Source: Legionella cincinnatiensis
GTDB taxonomy: Bacteria > Pseudomonadota > Gammaproteobacteria > Legionellales > Legionellaceae
Direction of reading: 5' to 3'
DNA: 64,000 bases
NCBI RefSeq assembly: GCF_900452415.1
Contig: NZ_UGNX01000001.1
Coordinates: 3,968,001 to 4,032,000, forward strand
In this document: in pieces, positions 1 through 9,689 of the stretch
Position numbering within the stretch: the first letter of the stretch is position 1
How the letters are laid out: the number at the start of each line of letters is the position of its first letter
Program-made: the position numbers and the translations under genes
Notes under the pieces: generated by a model
What the model was told of the DNA's origin: nothing
The model's database searches: none
The model's input: the letters and a program-made list of their open reading frames with translations, nothing else

Positions 1-1
1 G

Positions 2-532
2 AGTTTTCATCCTTTAAAAGCATTCCAAATAAATTACTTAGATCCCACTGCTTTTGACCAAGTTGATTGTGTTTTAGAAGGGGATAATGAAGTTTGTGAG
101 TGGCTAAAAAACGCTTTCACTCAATTGGGCGCCAACCTTATAGCCATTAAACCTGAGGCAAAAGCAATCTACCATGCCGCAGCCTGCATGGCCTCGAATT
201 ATCTAATTACATTGGCTGCTTGTAGTGAGGAATTATTTCTTAAAGCAGGAATCAATACCCGACAAAGCCGACAAATGATAGTAAAATTAATGCAAGGAAA
301 TTTAGATAATTTACAACACACAGAATATATCGCAGAAGCACTCACAGGGCCTTTGGCAAGAGGAGATATTGAAACAATTTCTCTGCATTTAAAAACAATA
401 CAAAACGATAAAATAAGAAATTTATATCAAGAGTCAGGATTAAATACGCTTCCTTTAACGCAATTATCGGAACCAATAAAAGAAGAAATAAAAGCCATTC
501 TTTCTAAAAAACGCTCTCCAACAAGTATTTAA
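2..532 (+). CDS. Rossmann-like/DUF2520 domain protein, C-terminal part (5' truncated by window)
   Basis: The reading frame is open from the first bases of the window, so the true start lies upstream; an internal TTG at 125 is not needed. The visible 176 residues begin with SFHPLKAFQ, typical of the junction between the NADP-binding Rossmann half and the helical DUF2520 half of this family. The rest is helical and carries the usual small-residue stretch (YHAAACMASNYLITL). Members resemble F420-dependent NADP reductases and ketopantoate-reductase-like proteins, but their substrate is not established. The gene converges on the 822-aa gene across a 51-bp gap. Family assignment is fairly secure; function is unknown. 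Confidence 0.75.
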   Translation, partial: SFHPLKAFQINYLDPTAFDQVDCVLEGDNEVCEWLKNAFTQLGANLIAIKPEAKAIYHAAACMASNYLITLAACSEELFLKAGINTRQSRQMIVKLMQGNLDNLQHTEYIAEALTGPLARGDIETISLHLKTIQNDKIRNLYQESGLNTLPLTQLSEPIKEEIKAILSKKRSPTSI

Positions 533-583
533 TGGGCTTTAAGAAAAAAATACTCATTCTGTATAGTGTGGTTTAATCACTCA

Positions 584-3052
584 TCAATGTTTGGCTTTAA
601 GTGACAGCCCTTCATAATCAACCTCTGGACCTTCGTTTTGTTGTCGTGGTTTAATTTGCGCTAAAACACCTTTAAATTGGCCCATATGCTGATGAATATC
701 TTCTGCTTTAACAGTTAATGGCTCATGAGGAGCAGCGAAGAGTTTAGTATGATGAACACCTTCTTGCTCCTGCTCCATTACAGGTTGCTCCTTGTCAAAC
801 AATCCCACGTCTGCCTTAGGCTCATGCAGTTGATGATTAGCCTTTTCATAGCTGGCAACTATTTTTTGGGAGTTCTGTTCTATACGTTCTGCATAAATTT
901 TTTCACATTCTTTTATTCTTAGTTCCGCTTTAGCGATCAGTTTCTCTTTATAAGGTTTATAAGAAAACTGATAAATCCCAGCAACTACTAACAAGCTAAT
1001 TGGGAAGGCAATAATACTCAATGCCATCCCCAACTTGCCAAGTCCAAGATAGGAACTAAAACTCTTAGGATGCCCTGAAGCAGTAGCCATCGCTTCCGTA
1101 AGTCCTTTGTGTGCCTGCATATTTCCAGATTTTTTTTGCGATAGATGGGTTAATGAAGGCTCCTCGGCGTAATTTGGATTAAGTCTTGTCCAAAATTTAT
1201 ACCATGGGGCCTTGGCATTAACTTTAGCAGAGGCACCTTGATCGACATCGCTAATTAATGATAAGCCTGTTTGTAAGTGATTATTATATTTATCATCTAA
1301 ATTGTGTTTTAAGTCAGACGCAAGCCTTTTAACCTCATTGGGTTTCGCCTTTGCTAAAACATCCATAGCTTTAAAAATAGTGCTGTCCGATTTACTAGCC
1401 TCATGATCTAAAATCGCGACTCTACCATTAATTGCTTGCGCACGCTCATTTCCACTTTTACATCCGGCGATGGAGGCTTCTTCAATAAATATAGAAAGTG
1501 ATTGCACGAGTTTGGCATATTCATGAGTGTGATGCAGATTATTGGCCATGATTGTTTTTAAAGCGTCTTTTGCTTTTTCAACTGGAGTAGCATCTTCCTC
1601 ATGTATTCTTGTATCTTGTTGGATCCATGCTGCTTTAATTGCTTTAATTTGCGCAATGGCTAGTTGACCTTCTTCGGATCGAGAAAAATAGTGTTCACCA
1701 TGCCCATTACACTTTTCCAAGAACTGCTCATAATATTTAAATACCTTCTGAATTTCATGCAGATCGTCATTTGGTCCCACCAGATTTTGCAGCATTGCCA
1801 TTTCAGCCATTAAAGTGGCCTCATTCCTCAGCTTATTCCAACTAATATTCCACCCATATCCCAAACTATCGCCAAAACCATTAACTGATAAATTTTGTAC
1901 CAAGCAAAAAGGTTGGGGGGTTTTTGCTTTAAGTTGCGCTTTATTATATAAGTGAGCACCATTTAAAATGGCCCGCGCACCCCATGATTGTTTATTATCT
2001 TTAAACCAATCATCTAATGTATGATTAATTGCGGTATGAAGATTATAAGTAAATGCTTTGCGTCCTAATGGATTTGCAGAGATAGAATCTTGGATTGAAT
2101 ATTTATCAGCAAGTTTTAAGAGTTTCACACTAACATCATCAATCGCACTGTCCATGGAAAGATTTTTTTTCACATCAAGCGAAGGTGTTCTAATTTGTAA
2201 ACGCGCCTGCCGTTGATTTTCTTCTTTAAGTGCGAGAGTCACAATTTGTCTATCGGCAAGAGCATATGCTCCTGGCAGGTGAGGTAGACGCTCATGAGCA
2301 GTATTTTCGGAGCCAGAAATCCAAATTGCTTGCTCTAATGATTGATCGATGTGTAACAAGTCATTAGGAGAGGCTGTTGTTTTTTCAGCTAAATGCTTTT
2401 TCTCTATTTTCTTTAAGTCTTCTTTTGATAAACGTTGTCCTGTTTCTTTGAGCACTTCTTGCATTAAAATACTATGTGCTTCTGCAGAAATTTTTTTTCG
2501 TGCTTTATCTAACTCTTGAATAAGGGCCACGTCATTGAGTGTGTTTCCTTCCTTAGCCTGTTCTAATGCATTAGCAAATTCCTGTTCAATTAATGGTTGT
2601 ATGCACTTCATCGCTTCTTGATGCGCTATTTCCATTTGTTCCTTAGGAAACCGTCTATTGTCAACTTTTGTGTAAGTGCGTGCAGCAAGTGCCAAGTGAA
2701 AATGAAATTCTTGTTGGAGAGGGACAATACTCCCTCTAGCAGTTGATAATTTATCTAACTGTTCTTTATTTAACTCATCAAGACCATAGCGACGCTTGTA
2801 TTCTTCATTAAGTTCTTTGATTTGTGTAACATCCAAACTCACTGTGGTTATTAGAGAGGGGTTTCTAGTTTTACCGAAGCCTTGTTTGAATAAACTCTGT
2901 GCCTTTGCAGATAATTTAACATCAATCAACACTCGTCCTTGAGGATCAAAAAGCAAAGAGGATGGTTTTTTTTGTATCGCTTGCTGAATCGCTAGAGTAG
3001 TAATTTTTTCAAAATATTCTATTTGAGCTTGCTGTTGTTTTAATGTCGTCAT
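584..3052 (-). CDS. Large orphan protein, candidate Dot/Icm effector
   Basis: This 822-residue protein has no domain I recognise. It is mostly charged and helical, with several coiled-coil-like stretches (for example residues 150-225 and 715-760). A single strong hydrophobic segment (about residues 672-695, LGMALSIIAFPISLLVVAGIY) is followed by another charged helix, so the C-terminal part could insert into or across a membrane. There is no signal peptide. Size, helicity, membrane segment and a C-terminus rich in charged residues fit many Legionella type IVB effectors, but this is inference only. It stands alone: convergent with the DUF2520 gene, and separated by 180 bp from the RND pump operon, whose genes are read in the same direction. 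Confidence 0.7.
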   Translation of the reverse strand: MTTLKQQQAQIEYFEKITTLAIQQAIQKKPSSLLFDPQGRVLIDVKLSAKAQSLFKQGFGKTRNPSLITTVSLDVTQIKELNEEYKRRYGLDELNKEQLDKLSTARGSIVPLQQEFHFHLALAARTYTKVDNRRFPKEQMEIAHQEAMKCIQPLIEQEFANALEQAKEGNTLNDVALIQELDKARKKISAEAHSILMQEVLKETGQRLSKEDLKKIEKKHLAEKTTASPNDLLHIDQSLEQAIWISGSENTAHERLPHLPGAYALADRQIVTLALKEENQRQARLQIRTPSLDVKKNLSMDSAIDDVSVKLLKLADKYSIQDSISANPLGRKAFTYNLHTAINHTLDDWFKDNKQSWGARAILNGAHLYNKAQLKAKTPQPFCLVQNLSVNGFGDSLGYGWNISWNKLRNEATLMAEMAMLQNLVGPNDDLHEIQKVFKYYEQFLEKCNGHGEHYFSRSEEGQLAIAQIKAIKAAWIQQDTRIHEEDATPVEKAKDALKTIMANNLHHTHEYAKLVQSLSIFIEEASIAGCKSGNERAQAINGRVAILDHEASKSDSTIFKAMDVLAKAKPNEVKRLASDLKHNLDDKYNNHLQTGLSLISDVDQGASAKVNAKAPWYKFWTRLNPNYAEEPSLTHLSQKKSGNMQAHKGLTEAMATASGHPKSFSSYLGLGKLGMALSIIAFPISLLVVAGIYQFSYKPYKEKLIAKAELRIKECEKIYAERIEQNSQKIVASYEKANHQLHEPKADVGLFDKEQPVMEQEQEGVHHTKLFAAPHEPLTVKAEDIHQHMGQFKGVLAQIKPRQQNEGPEVDYEGLSLKAKH

Positions 3053-3206
3053 TATAAAACTCTCACCACACAGTCACCTTTATAAGTTTACCATAATCAA
3101 GACCAGCATGATATATTAACGATCAAAATGACAACAAAAAAATCAAATAAGTGGACAGAATAACATTAAAATCGTGAATTATTGGAGACCATTGGCTGTT
3201 TAGCCT

Positions 3207-3230
3207 TAGGGCGATTGGAAACCCGCCCTA
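3207..3230 (-). terminator. Hairpin just after the RND pump gene
   Basis: A 7-bp perfect inverted repeat (TAGGGCG / CGCCCTA, 10-nt loop) begins three bases past the stop codon of the RND pump gene. No clear U-tract follows on the minus strand, so it may terminate weakly or only stabilise the 3' end of the message. Confidence 0.4.
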
Positions 3231-3232
3231 TT

Positions 3233-6200
3233 TTAAGGTGTTGCCTTCTTTTTTGCTTTTCTACGTTCCTGCCAACTTTGGAGCATCACATAAAAAGCAG
3301 GCACAAAAACTACGGCAAGGCATGTTGAGGCCAACATCCCACTACATACAGCAATACCAATAGACTTACGAGCATTAGCTCCAGCTCCTGTAGCGAATAC
3401 TAAAGGCATCACACCAAGAATAAAGGCAAAAGAAGTCATTAAAATGGGGCGAAAACGTGTTTTTGCACCAATTACCGCGGCTTCCATTATGGATTTGTTA
3501 TGATATTCATGTTGTTCTCGTGCTACTTCAACAATCAAAATAGCATTTTTCGCTGCCAAAGCAATAAGCAATAAAACCCCAATCTGCGTGTACATATTGT
3601 TCGCTATTCCCAAAGCGGATAAAGCCAACACGGTGCCAACTAAAGCTAATGGAACACTTAATAAGATTGCTGCTGGAGCCACCCAATTTTCATACTGACC
3701 TGCTAAAATGAGATACACTAATATCAGCGACAACATAAAAATATAATAACTCAGGTTTCCAGCGATTTTTTCTTGATAAGCGGTACTCGTCCATTCAAAA
3801 GAGATCCCTGCAGGTAATACCTGATGCGCTACTTTTTCTAAGGCCGCCATCGCTTGGCCTGAACTATAGCCTTGTGCAGACATGCCATAAATATTACTGG
3901 AAGGGTAAAGGTTATAAAGAGAAATAATGGAGGGCCCTGTAGTCGGAGTCATATCCGTTAGTGTTCCTAATGGGACCATCTCACCCGATTTATTTTTAAC
4001 GTAATAATTGCGTACATCTTCAATAGACATTCGCCAAGGAGCATCCGCCTGCACATAGACTTGAAATACTTGGCCAAATTTTGTAAAAAGATTCACATAA
4101 GATGAACCAAGATAAGTTTGTAACGCATCGGATGCATCACCTATAGAAACACCTAAAGATTCTGCTTTGACCCTATTGATTGGTGCTGAAAGTTGTGGCA
4201 CTGAGGCTCGAAATGAAGTCATCATTCTCTGTAGTTCAGGCTGCTGCATTGCATAACGAATTAATTCATCAGTGGCTGTTTGTAATTTTCGATAATCAAA
4301 AGAACCATCTTGTAATTCAACTTGCATTTGGAAGCCCCCGGCATTTCCTAAACCCTGAATAGCAGGAGGGATCATCACTAAAATTTTAGCGCCTAAGTTT
4401 TTCCGTGCCACCGCACTTAGTTTTTTGTACATTTCCAGTAAATCTTCTTTTTTACCGCGCACACTCCAATCTTTAAACATCACATAAAGTGCAGCACCAT
4501 TAGGAAGGCTAGCACTATTATCCAAAAGCGAAATACCATCGATGGTGATTACGTTTTCCACCCCATCAATTTTAGATACTTGTTCACTTAAATCATGCAT
4601 CAAAGCCTCAGTGCGTTCCAAACTCGAACCATCAGGTAATTGCACGTTTAACATAGCATAGCCTTGATCTTCAATGGGAATAAAACCGGTAGGAATACGA
4701 CTTAAACCTAGGATAGCGATAATTACTAAGGAAAAACCTACAAGACAAACTGTTTTATTTTTATGTACCAGTTTATCTATGAATCCTATGTAGGCATTTT
4801 CTATAGGTAAATAAATCCTATCGAAAAAACGAAATGCCATATTCTTTTTCTTTTGCGGATCAATAGGCTTAAGCCATAAAGCGCATTGAGTGGGTTTCAA
4901 CGTCATCGCATTGATTGCACTAATAAATGCTGTAGCTGCAATAACCAATGCAAACTGAGCATACATTGCTCCCGTTAAACCAGGCATAAAACCCGCGGGC
5001 ACAAATACAGCCATAAGAACTAGGGTAATACCAATTACAGGCCCCATTAATTCAGCCATAGCATGAATAGCAGATTCCTTTGGAGGTGTTCCTCGCTCAA
5101 TATGTTGCGTCACTCCTTCAACAATCACGATTGCATCATCTACGACAATCCCTATTGCCAGCACTAGAGCAAATAAGGTTAATAAATTAATGGAATAACT
5201 TAATGCAAGCATAGCAAAAAAAGCACCAATAATCGTTACTGGTACGGTGGTGGTAGGTACGAGGGTTGCTCTTGCGTTTTGAAGGAAAACAAGGATAACA
5301 ATTAATACGAGAATACCTGCCTCAAATAAAGTCTTATATACTTCATCAATGGACGCTTTTACGAAAATAGTCGTGTCAAAAGGAACAGAGTACTGCATCC
5401 CCGGAGGGAATTTTTTAGACATTTTTTCCACTGCTTTTCGTACTTCAGAAGCAACCTCTAACGCATTAGCACCAGGAAGTTGAAAAATACCAATAGCGGC
5501 TGCCGGTTTATTGTTTAATTTCGCCAGCTGGTTATAACTATTAGAACCTAATTCAACACGACCTATATCACGGATACGTACAAGTTGAGCACTATTATTA
5601 ATCCTATTACTGGTTGCAGATTGGTTAGGCTTTTGAGCTATCGTCTTCACAATGATATTGGAGAATTGCTCTACATTAGCAAGTTGTCCTGGAACATTCA
5701 CTGTAAATTGATAAGCGGGTTTCCCTGCTGATGGTGGAGCTCCAATTTGCCCTGATGAAATCTCTTGGTTTTGATGGCTAATAGCTTCAAGAACATCACT
5801 TGGGTTTAAGGAATAAGCCAACATTTTTTGAGGGTCAAGCCAAACACGCATCGCATAGGTACCCGTTCCAAAAATAACTACATTTCCTACTCCGGGCAAA
5901 CGTGATAGCTCATCTTGCATGTTAATTGCTGCATAATTATCCAAGAATAAACCATCATATTCATTGTTTTTAGACGTTAAGGTAATAAACTGTAAAATGT
6001 TGGTCGACTTTTGCTGTACAAGCACTCCTTGTTTTTGTACCGATTGAGGCAATTGCGCCATTGCAGATTGTACTCGGTTTTGTACCAATACCTGGGCAAA
6101 ATTCAGATCTGTTCCAATAGCAAAAGTGACAATTAAGGTATATGTGCCATTATTAGTGCTGGTGGATTGCATGTAGAGCATGTTTTCCACTCCGTTGACT

Positions 6201-6406
6201 TGCTGCTCAATAGGCAAGGCTACGGTTTTAATTAAGGTTTCTGCATCGGCACCTGGATATGTAGTAGTTACCTGAATAGTGGGTGGAACAATAGCTGGAT
6301 ATTGAGATACAGGTAAGACAATTATAGCAACCAATCCGAGTAAAATTAGGAGTAGTGCAATAACGTTTGCCAAAATAGGCCGCTCAATAAAAAATTTAGA
6401 AATCAT
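3233..6406 (-). CDS. RND multidrug efflux pump, inner-membrane subunit (AcrB/MexB type, HAE1)
   Basis: This 1057-aa protein has the length and layout of the hydrophobe/amphiphile RND transporters. It starts MISKFFIERPILANV, as the family does. The fourth transmembrane helix contains the paired proton-relay aspartates (GIVVDDAIVIVEG, near residue 422), and the TM10 lysine lies in AAKNAILIVEVA. Two large periplasmic loops precede the two membrane bundles. It would exchange protons for drugs, detergents or bile-like compounds as a trimer. It is the last gene of a pump operon with the adaptor 48 bp upstream and the outer-membrane channel before that. No regulator lies beside it. The exact substrate and orthology to a named pump are not determinable from sequence alone. 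Confidence 0.93.
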   Translation of the reverse strand: MISKFFIERPILANVIALLLILLGLVAIIVLPVSQYPAIVPPTIQVTTTYPGADAETLIKTVALPIEQQVNGVENMLYMQSTSTNNGTYTLIVTFAIGTDLNFAQVLVQNRVQSAMAQLPQSVQKQGVLVQQKSTNILQFITLTSKNNEYDGLFLDNYAAINMQDELSRLPGVGNVVIFGTGTYAMRVWLDPQKMLAYSLNPSDVLEAISHQNQEISSGQIGAPPSAGKPAYQFTVNVPGQLANVEQFSNIIVKTIAQKPNQSATSNRINNSAQLVRIRDIGRVELGSNSYNQLAKLNNKPAAAIGIFQLPGANALEVASEVRKAVEKMSKKFPPGMQYSVPFDTTIFVKASIDEVYKTLFEAGILVLIVILVFLQNARATLVPTTTVPVTIIGAFFAMLALSYSINLLTLFALVLAIGIVVDDAIVIVEGVTQHIERGTPPKESAIHAMAELMGPVIGITLVLMAVFVPAGFMPGLTGAMYAQFALVIAATAFISAINAMTLKPTQCALWLKPIDPQKKKNMAFRFFDRIYLPIENAYIGFIDKLVHKNKTVCLVGFSLVIIAILGLSRIPTGFIPIEDQGYAMLNVQLPDGSSLERTEALMHDLSEQVSKIDGVENVITIDGISLLDNSASLPNGAALYVMFKDWSVRGKKEDLLEMYKKLSAVARKNLGAKILVMIPPAIQGLGNAGGFQMQVELQDGSFDYRKLQTATDELIRYAMQQPELQRMMTSFRASVPQLSAPINRVKAESLGVSIGDASDALQTYLGSSYVNLFTKFGQVFQVYVQADAPWRMSIEDVRNYYVKNKSGEMVPLGTLTDMTPTTGPSIISLYNLYPSSNIYGMSAQGYSSGQAMAALEKVAHQVLPAGISFEWTSTAYQEKIAGNLSYYIFMLSLILVYLILAGQYENWVAPAAILLSVPLALVGTVLALSALGIANNMYTQIGVLLLIALAAKNAILIVEVAREQHEYHNKSIMEAAVIGAKTRFRPILMTSFAFILGVMPLVFATGAGANARKSIGIAVCSGMLASTCLAVVFVPAFYVMLQSWQERRKAKKKATP

Positions 6407-6454
6407 TCTGCGTTCTTCTCACGTTTTGTATCAATTAACTGAACAAAATTTTTC

Positions 6455-7654
6455 TTACTTACCTGCATTATTGCTTGCTTCACTATTAACATTCGTTGCT
6501 GCTGGTTGTTGTATCTGAACTTTATTGCCAGGGGTTGCGTTTTGCAGACCATCAACAATAACATTATCTTGTGGGTCCAGGCCCTTGATCACAGCACGCA
6601 TTCCTGCTTCTTGACTGCCCAAAGTTACATGTTTTAATACCACTACATTATTGTTATCCACTGTCAATAAGTACGAGCCAATTTGGTCATAAAGTACTGC
6701 TGTATCAGGCACGGTTAATTGTTTTTTAGGCTCTGAGATCGCTACTCTCACTTTTACAAAGAGACCAGGGACAAAAACATAATTTTTGTTTTGTAAAAGA
6801 GCTCGTAGCTCCATAGTTCCTGTAGAAGCATTAAGCCCCGTATTCACAAAATCCAAGGTAGCTTTATATTTAAAAGTTGTTTCATTTTGCAAACTCACTT
6901 CAACAGGAACTTTATGAATATCTTTAGGTTTAAATCCTCGAGCTCGTGCTGCAGCTCTTAATTTAATTAAATCAAGCTCATTTAAATTAAAATACACATA
7001 GATGGGATCAATCTGCTCGATAGTTGCAAGGTTTGTGGCTTCCCCATGTCCAACCAAATTACCCACATCGACCAAATGACGGCCAATTCGTCCATCAAAT
7101 GGTGCAAAAATATGAGTATAGCTGTAATTAATTGCTGCATTTATTTCATCAGCTTCTGCTTTATCAACTTCTGCGGCCAGTTCCAACGTTTTAGCGTACC
7201 ACTTCTCTACCTCGTTTAATGAAGTAGCGTGTTGTTTGTACATTCTTTGTTGGCGGGCATATTCTGATTTATCATAGGCAAGCGCGGCTTTTTGTGCAGC
7301 TACTGTAGCTTTAGCTGCTCTTAATTGTTCAAAATAAGGTTCAGGCTGAATGACAAATAATTCCTTTCCTTTTTTGATAAATGTCCCGTCTACAAACTCA
7401 ATTGAGTCAAGATAACCTTCGACACGCGCCACCAAATTGACTGAATTATAAGCCACCATGGTCCCTGTTTGTGTCACATACTCCACCATTTCTTCAAGTT
7501 TTGGTTTTTGTACAACAACCCTGGGCAAAGGAATAGCAGGTACATTACTTTTACTAAAAAAATGCACTAATAAATAAATAAAAAATAAAATCGCAATTAT
7601 TGCTACAACTTTGACTGATGTTGAATCTCTATTAAAGTTCATGCTCAATACCAT
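6455..7654 (-). CDS. RND efflux periplasmic adaptor (membrane fusion protein)
   Basis: A 399-aa AcrA/MexE-like adaptor. One N-terminal membrane segment (VVAIIAILFFIYLLVHFF, about residues 15-33) anchors it. The barrel-sandwich lipoyl halves flank an alpha hairpin (RAAKATVAAQKAALAYDKSEYARQ and following). The family motif APFDGRIGRHLVDVGNLV is present, followed by the beta-barrel and membrane-proximal domains. There is no lipobox, so this is an uncleaved-anchor type of adaptor. It bridges the pump encoded downstream to the NodT-type channel upstream. A second in-frame ATG lies 12 bp inside (7642); neither has a strong ribosome-binding site. The C-terminal tail is Asn/Ala-rich and low in complexity. 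Confidence 0.92.
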   Translation of the reverse strand: MVLSMNFNRDSTSVKVVAIIAILFFIYLLVHFFSKSNVPAIPLPRVVVQKPKLEEMVEYVTQTGTMVAYNSVNLVARVEGYLDSIEFVDGTFIKKGKELFVIQPEPYFEQLRAAKATVAAQKAALAYDKSEYARQQRMYKQHATSLNEVEKWYAKTLELAAEVDKAEADEINAAINYSYTHIFAPFDGRIGRHLVDVGNLVGHGEATNLATIEQIDPIYVYFNLNELDLIKLRAAARARGFKPKDIHKVPVEVSLQNETTFKYKATLDFVNTGLNASTGTMELRALLQNKNYVFVPGLFVKVRVAISEPKKQLTVPDTAVLYDQIGSYLLTVDNNNVVVLKHVTLGSQEAGMRAVIKGLDPQDNVIVDGLQNATPGNKVQIQQPAATNVNSEASNNAGK

Positions 7655-7760
7655 TTTTGTTTAATTTTTCTTAATGTAGCCTGGGTAAAGCATACCCTGG
7701 AAGTCATTGTTTTTTTATCCATAAAACACCTAGCGGCTGCTGTCTTCATTTCGGTGACAT

Positions 7761-9314
7761 CTACCAATTAGGTAAATAAAGTTCTTTTATTTTTTGTTTT
7801 TTAGTTCGGGGTGCCATATGATTGTTCTCTTTGAGTAAAGAACCCCAATTGGTTCGTGCAGCCATTTCAGCTTTTATTTGTTGCGGTACAACATCGTTAC
7901 AACCTCGAATTTCCCAACCCCCACCAAGAGCGCGATAAAGAGATACTAATGCTTCGGGAATGTTTGCTTGGGCACTAACTAGGGATGTCTGCACACTCAA
8001 CTGTTGTTGCTCTGCATTTAGCACTGGAGTAAAGTCTGTTTCCCCTTCCATATACCGTATGATTGCTAATTTTAGGGTTTTAATTGCAGCAGTATTTGCT
8101 GTTGTTAGCGCCCGTTCCGCTTTTTTAGCCTCGATATAGGCAGTAATGCTATTTTGTACTTCTTGTTGGGCTTTTAAAACCAAATTGACATAGCTTAATA
8201 AAGCCTGCTGATAAGCAGCATCTTGTGCTCGTACGGCATTGGTAATTTGTCCATAGTTCAAAATTGGCCAAGTCAGACTGGGGCCCGCCGTTATATTCCG
8301 ATTAGAGGGTTGAAAAAGATCGGAAAGAGAATTTGAACCAATATTGTTGGAAGAAAAAGAAAATGTTCCATTCAATGCAAGTGCTGGAAAAAGATTGGCT
8401 TTTATTTCACCGATCTTGGCAGATTGAGAAACTGCCTCTAAACGTGCTTGATAAATATCAGGTCGTCTTGCTAATGTTTCTTTAGGAATACCTACAGCCA
8501 CACTTGGAGGAGCGATGGGAATTCCTCGACTTTTCTTAAGCTGATGATCAACCCCATTGGGTACCGTACCTAATAGAAGGGCAAGCGCATTTTTTTGTTG
8601 TTCAAGGCTGCTTTCTAAAGGTGGAAGAGAAGCCTCTGTTTGTGAAAGCTCCGTCTGAGCTTGCTCTACATCAATAAGATTGGTTTGACCTGCATTATAA
8701 CGAGCCCGAGCTATATTTAACCCCTCTCTTTGGACTACGATATTTTGATTTGTTACCTTAATTTTTTTTTCATACATACGAATTTTGATGTAAGTAGTGG
8801 CAACATCTGCAGTCAAAGTGACTAAAGCATTATCATAAGCAGCAATAGAGGATAAAAATACAGCATCATTAGCCTGAATGGCTCGTCGATATTTACCCCA
8901 AAAATCAATTTCCCAATTCGCAGAAAATCCCAATGATAAAGTCTCTAAAGAGGAAGGCAAAACAGATTGCAACTCACTACCGCCAATTTGGTAATAAGTA
9001 AAATTGCTAACCACCGCTTGTTGCTGTGGATAAAGCTCTCCAACGGATTGAGCTAATAATGCTCTCGTTTGCAAAACCCGCACTCCAGCAGTCTGCAGGG
9101 TTAGATTGTTATGATAACCTTGATAAATTAAAGAGGTAAGAACTGGATCATGAAATACCTGCCACCATTTAGTATCTTTGAATGGAGTTTCTTTAACCGA
9201 TGCGTTTTTTTTGGGCCAATGTGCTGCAACTGGCTTTATTGGTTCCTTATAATTAGGCCCAACCATACAAGCACTAAGCATCAGAGTAATGGCAAGAATA
9301 AAAATCTTTAACAT
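7761..9314 (-). CDS. RND efflux outer-membrane channel lipoprotein (NodT/OprM family)
   Basis: The start at 9314 gives MLKIFILAITLMLSAC, a lipoprotein signal peptide with lipobox LSAC, so the mature protein would begin at that Cys. An upstream ATG at 9359 would add 15 residues before the signal and is less likely. The body has the repeated TolC-fold halves: WWQVFHDPVLTSLI near the N-terminus, then the helical stretches with RPDIYQARLEA and SLTWPILNYGQI. It forms a trimeric channel that joins the adaptor and pump encoded next. The last 30 residues are basic and extend past the usual family end. It is probably the first gene of the operon (channel, adaptor, pump), with about 100 bp between channel and adaptor. 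Confidence 0.92.
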   Translation of the reverse strand: MLKIFILAITLMLSACMVGPNYKEPIKPVAAHWPKKNASVKETPFKDTKWWQVFHDPVLTSLIYQGYHNNLTLQTAGVRVLQTRALLAQSVGELYPQQQAVVSNFTYYQIGGSELQSVLPSSLETLSLGFSANWEIDFWGKYRRAIQANDAVFLSSIAAYDNALVTLTADVATTYIKIRMYEKKIKVTNQNIVVQREGLNIARARYNAGQTNLIDVEQAQTELSQTEASLPPLESSLEQQKNALALLLGTVPNGVDHQLKKSRGIPIAPPSVAVGIPKETLARRPDIYQARLEAVSQSAKIGEIKANLFPALALNGTFSFSSNNIGSNSLSDLFQPSNRNITAGPSLTWPILNYGQITNAVRAQDAAYQQALLSYVNLVLKAQQEVQNSITAYIEAKKAERALTTANTAAIKTLKLAIIRYMEGETDFTPVLNAEQQQLSVQTSLVSAQANIPEALVSLYRALGGGWEIRGCNDVVPQQIKAEMAARTNWGSLLKENNHMAPRTKKQKIKELYLPNW

Positions 9315-9359
9315 AAGTGCTAATATTTCCCTCTGAAATGTGCTCCCCATCATGGGCAT

Positions 9360-9678
9360 TAGCTATTATTAGGTCTCGGTACTGTATCATTACTAGGGAC
9401 TATTTAATAGATCATCTCTGGACAATATTTTAGTATGTAGCGCATCTCATTAAAGGTAACCAGCAAGAGTGAAGTGCTTTAGAAACAGAATATTACTTTC
9501 ATCTGATAGCGAACGCTAGGCTGCTAAAACGGCGGAATCCTCCATACCGCTCACCCAAAAATTACATTTGATCCATCTTGAGCAAAATGCCCTATCCCAA
9601 GAGGATGATCTTGTCACTGAGAAACCTTTCACGCGGACTAACTCTTAGCTGTTGCCGTCGTTTATAAGGCTCATTTTT
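9360..9678. other. Intergenic stretch between the channel gene and parC
   Basis: No convincing gene is present. The stretch holds the inverted repeat at the parC end (listed separately) and a short TAGCG/CGCTA palindrome near 9508-9519. I see no tRNA or recognisable RNA. It should contain the promoter of the efflux operon; no clear -35/-10 pair stands out. Confidence 0.5.
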
Positions 9679-9689
9679 CTAAGAGTTAG
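9638..9689. repeat. 11-bp perfect inverted repeat overlapping the parC stop
   Basis: CTAACTCTTAG (9638-9648) and CTAAGAGTTAG (9679-9689) are perfect reverse complements separated by 30 nt. The right arm contains the parC stop codon. No U-tract follows on the minus strand, so a classical intrinsic terminator is not supported. It may be an RNA 3'-end structure. Confidence 0.5.
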
